A stretch of DNA of 7,027 bases from Limisphaerales bacterium. Its GTDB lineage: Bacteria; Verrucomicrobiota; Verrucomicrobiia; Limisphaerales; UBA11358. Below the pieces are notes generated by a model, which was not told the DNA's origin, ran no database searches, and worked only from the letters and a program-made list of their open reading frames with translations. Positions 6,177 through 7,027 of this stretch are shown piece after piece (position 1 is the stretch's first letter; the number at the start of each line of letters is the position of its first letter). The DNA is taken from the NCBI GenBank assembly GCA_003133815.1, contig PKZR01000366.1:133-7159 (forward strand), in the 5' to 3' direction. Made by a program: the position numbers and the translations under genes.

Positions 6177-7027
6177 ATGTCTAAAAAATCATCCATCTCT
6201 GGCAAATACGTTTATCTTTTTGGAAATAAACAAACCGACGGCGACGGCTCCATGAAGCCGCTGCTCGGCGGCAAGGGCGCGAACCTCGCCGAGATGACCC
6301 GCATCGGATTGCCCGTGCCTCCGGGCTTCACCATCACCACCGAGGTCTGCACTTATTTTTACGCGCACAAGAAAACTTATCCGAAGGAACTGCAATCGCA
6401 GATGGAAGCCGGCATCGCGAACATGGAAAAAATCATGGGCACGAAGTTCGGTTCGACCAGCGGGATGCCGTTGCTCGTCGCTGTTCGTTCAGGCGCGCGC
6501 GATTCGATGCCCGGCATGATGGACACGATTTTGAACCTCGGTCTCAACGACCAGTCCGTGGTCGCGCTCGCCGAGGCCACCAAGAATCCTCGCTTCGCGT
6601 GGGATTGCTACCGCCGTTTCATCCAGATGTATGGCGACGTTGTCATCGGTGTGCAGAAGCGCGCCAACGAGGACCACGAACCGTTTGAAACCGTCATCCA
6701 CGAATTCAAACACGAGAAATACCACAAGGACATCGTTGATTCCGAGCTGACCGCCGAAGACCAGGCCGAACTCGTCAAGCGCTTCAAGGCGCTCGTCAAG
6801 GAACGCACCGGCAAGGATTTTCCCACGAGCCCTTGGGACCAGCTGCGTGGCGCCGCCGGTGCCGTGTTCGGTTCCTGGATGAACGACCGCGCCATCGTCT
6901 ATCGCCGCAAGTATAACATCCCAGCCGAATGGGGCACCGCCGTCAACGTGCAGGCGATGGTCTTCGGCAACACCGGCGACAAGTCCGGTTCCGGTGTGGC
7001 GTTCACCCGCAATCCGGCGAACGGCAC
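6177..7027 (+). CDS. ppdK: Pyruvate, phosphate dikinase, N-terminal part (runs off the right edge)
   Basis: PPDK interconverts pyruvate, ATP and phosphate with PEP, AMP and diphosphate in the cytoplasm. It can serve glycolysis (forming ATP from PEP and PPi) or gluconeogenesis. From ATG 6177 the frame is open to the edge: 283 codons of an expected 870-900 or so. What is present is the ATP-grasp nucleotide-binding domain. It includes GKYVYLFGN near the start, LLGGKGANLAEM at 29-40 with K33, GLPVPPGFTITTEVC, the phosphate-binding VRSGARDSMPGMMDT from V103 with R104, and MVFGNTGDKSGSGVAFTRNP at the end. The swivelling His domain and the PEP/pyruvate barrel lie outside the window. PEP synthase is less likely given the KYVYLFG start and the SMPGMMDTILNLG segment. 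Third-base G+C is strikingly high at the start of the gene (35 of 40 codons from 6240), unlike adhE, which may reflect high expression. No clear ribosome binding site is seen. Confidence 0.94.
   Translation, partial: MSKKSSISGKYVYLFGNKQTDGDGSMKPLLGGKGANLAEMTRIGLPVPPGFTITTEVCTYFYAHKKTYPKELQSQMEAGIANMEKIMGTKFGSTSGMPLLVAVRSGARDSMPGMMDTILNLGLNDQSVVALAEATKNPRFAWDCYRRFIQMYGDVVIGVQKRANEDHEPFETVIHEFKHEKYHKDIVDSELTAEDQAELVKRFKALVKERTGKDFPTSPWDQLRGAAGAVFGSWMNDRAIVYRRKYNIPAEWGTAVNVQAMVFGNTGDKSGSGVAFTRNPANG

Noticed and set aside
1..7027. CRISPR arrays, insertion sequences, tRNA or rRNA genes, attachment sites
   Set aside because: No spaced direct repeats, transposase-like protein, terminal inverted repeats or tRNA-like sequence was seen; nearly all the DNA is accounted for by six metabolic or regulatory genes.

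Overview
The window reads as a bacterial NAD(H)-redox and fermentation locus. It has two divergent transcription units and the start of a third gene. Going left on the minus strand are hoxE, hoxF and the first 98 codons of hoxU. These encode the NADH-diaphorase part of a group 3d bidirectional, NAD-linked [NiFe] hydrogenase; the hydrogenase subunits hoxY and hoxH would be expected just beyond position 1. Going right on the plus strand are adhE (bifunctional acetaldehyde-CoA/alcohol dehydrogenase) and rex (NADH/NAD+-sensing repressor). After a short gap comes ppdK (pyruvate, phosphate dikinase), cut off by the right edge.

Layout: hoxU (1-294, partial), hoxF (299-1951) and hoxE (1954-2475) are separated by only 4 and 2 bases, so they almost certainly form one operon. 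The 261-base divergent region 2476-2736 contains the best regulatory signal in the window. This is a perfect 9-bp inverted repeat with a 4-base A spacer (2663-2684), overlapping candidate promoters that point both ways. adhE (2737-5325) and rex (about 5303-6007) overlap by 23 bases. The gap 6008-6176 holds a plausible terminator and no gene. ppdK starts at 6177.

How the parts fit together: AdhE oxidises NADH while reducing acetyl-CoA to ethanol. Hox moves electrons between NAD(H) and H2. Rex senses the NADH/NAD+ ratio. The inverted repeat has the 7-4-7 spacing of known Rex operators but differs at two positions per half-site, and the Rex protein is also unusual in its DNA-contacting wing. The attractive inference is that one Rex operator switches ethanol and hydrogen metabolism together. 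PPDK adds control at the PEP/pyruvate node, but may simply be a neighbour.

Organism: a bacterium of moderate G+C with few strong Shine-Dalgarno sequences and a fermentative, facultatively or strictly anaerobic lifestyle. The mix of genes and the style of the proteins would suit a Verrucomicrobiota/PVC-type genome, but this is a weak guess; no taxonomic marker is present. All enzymes belong to known families. The novelty, if any, is regulatory.
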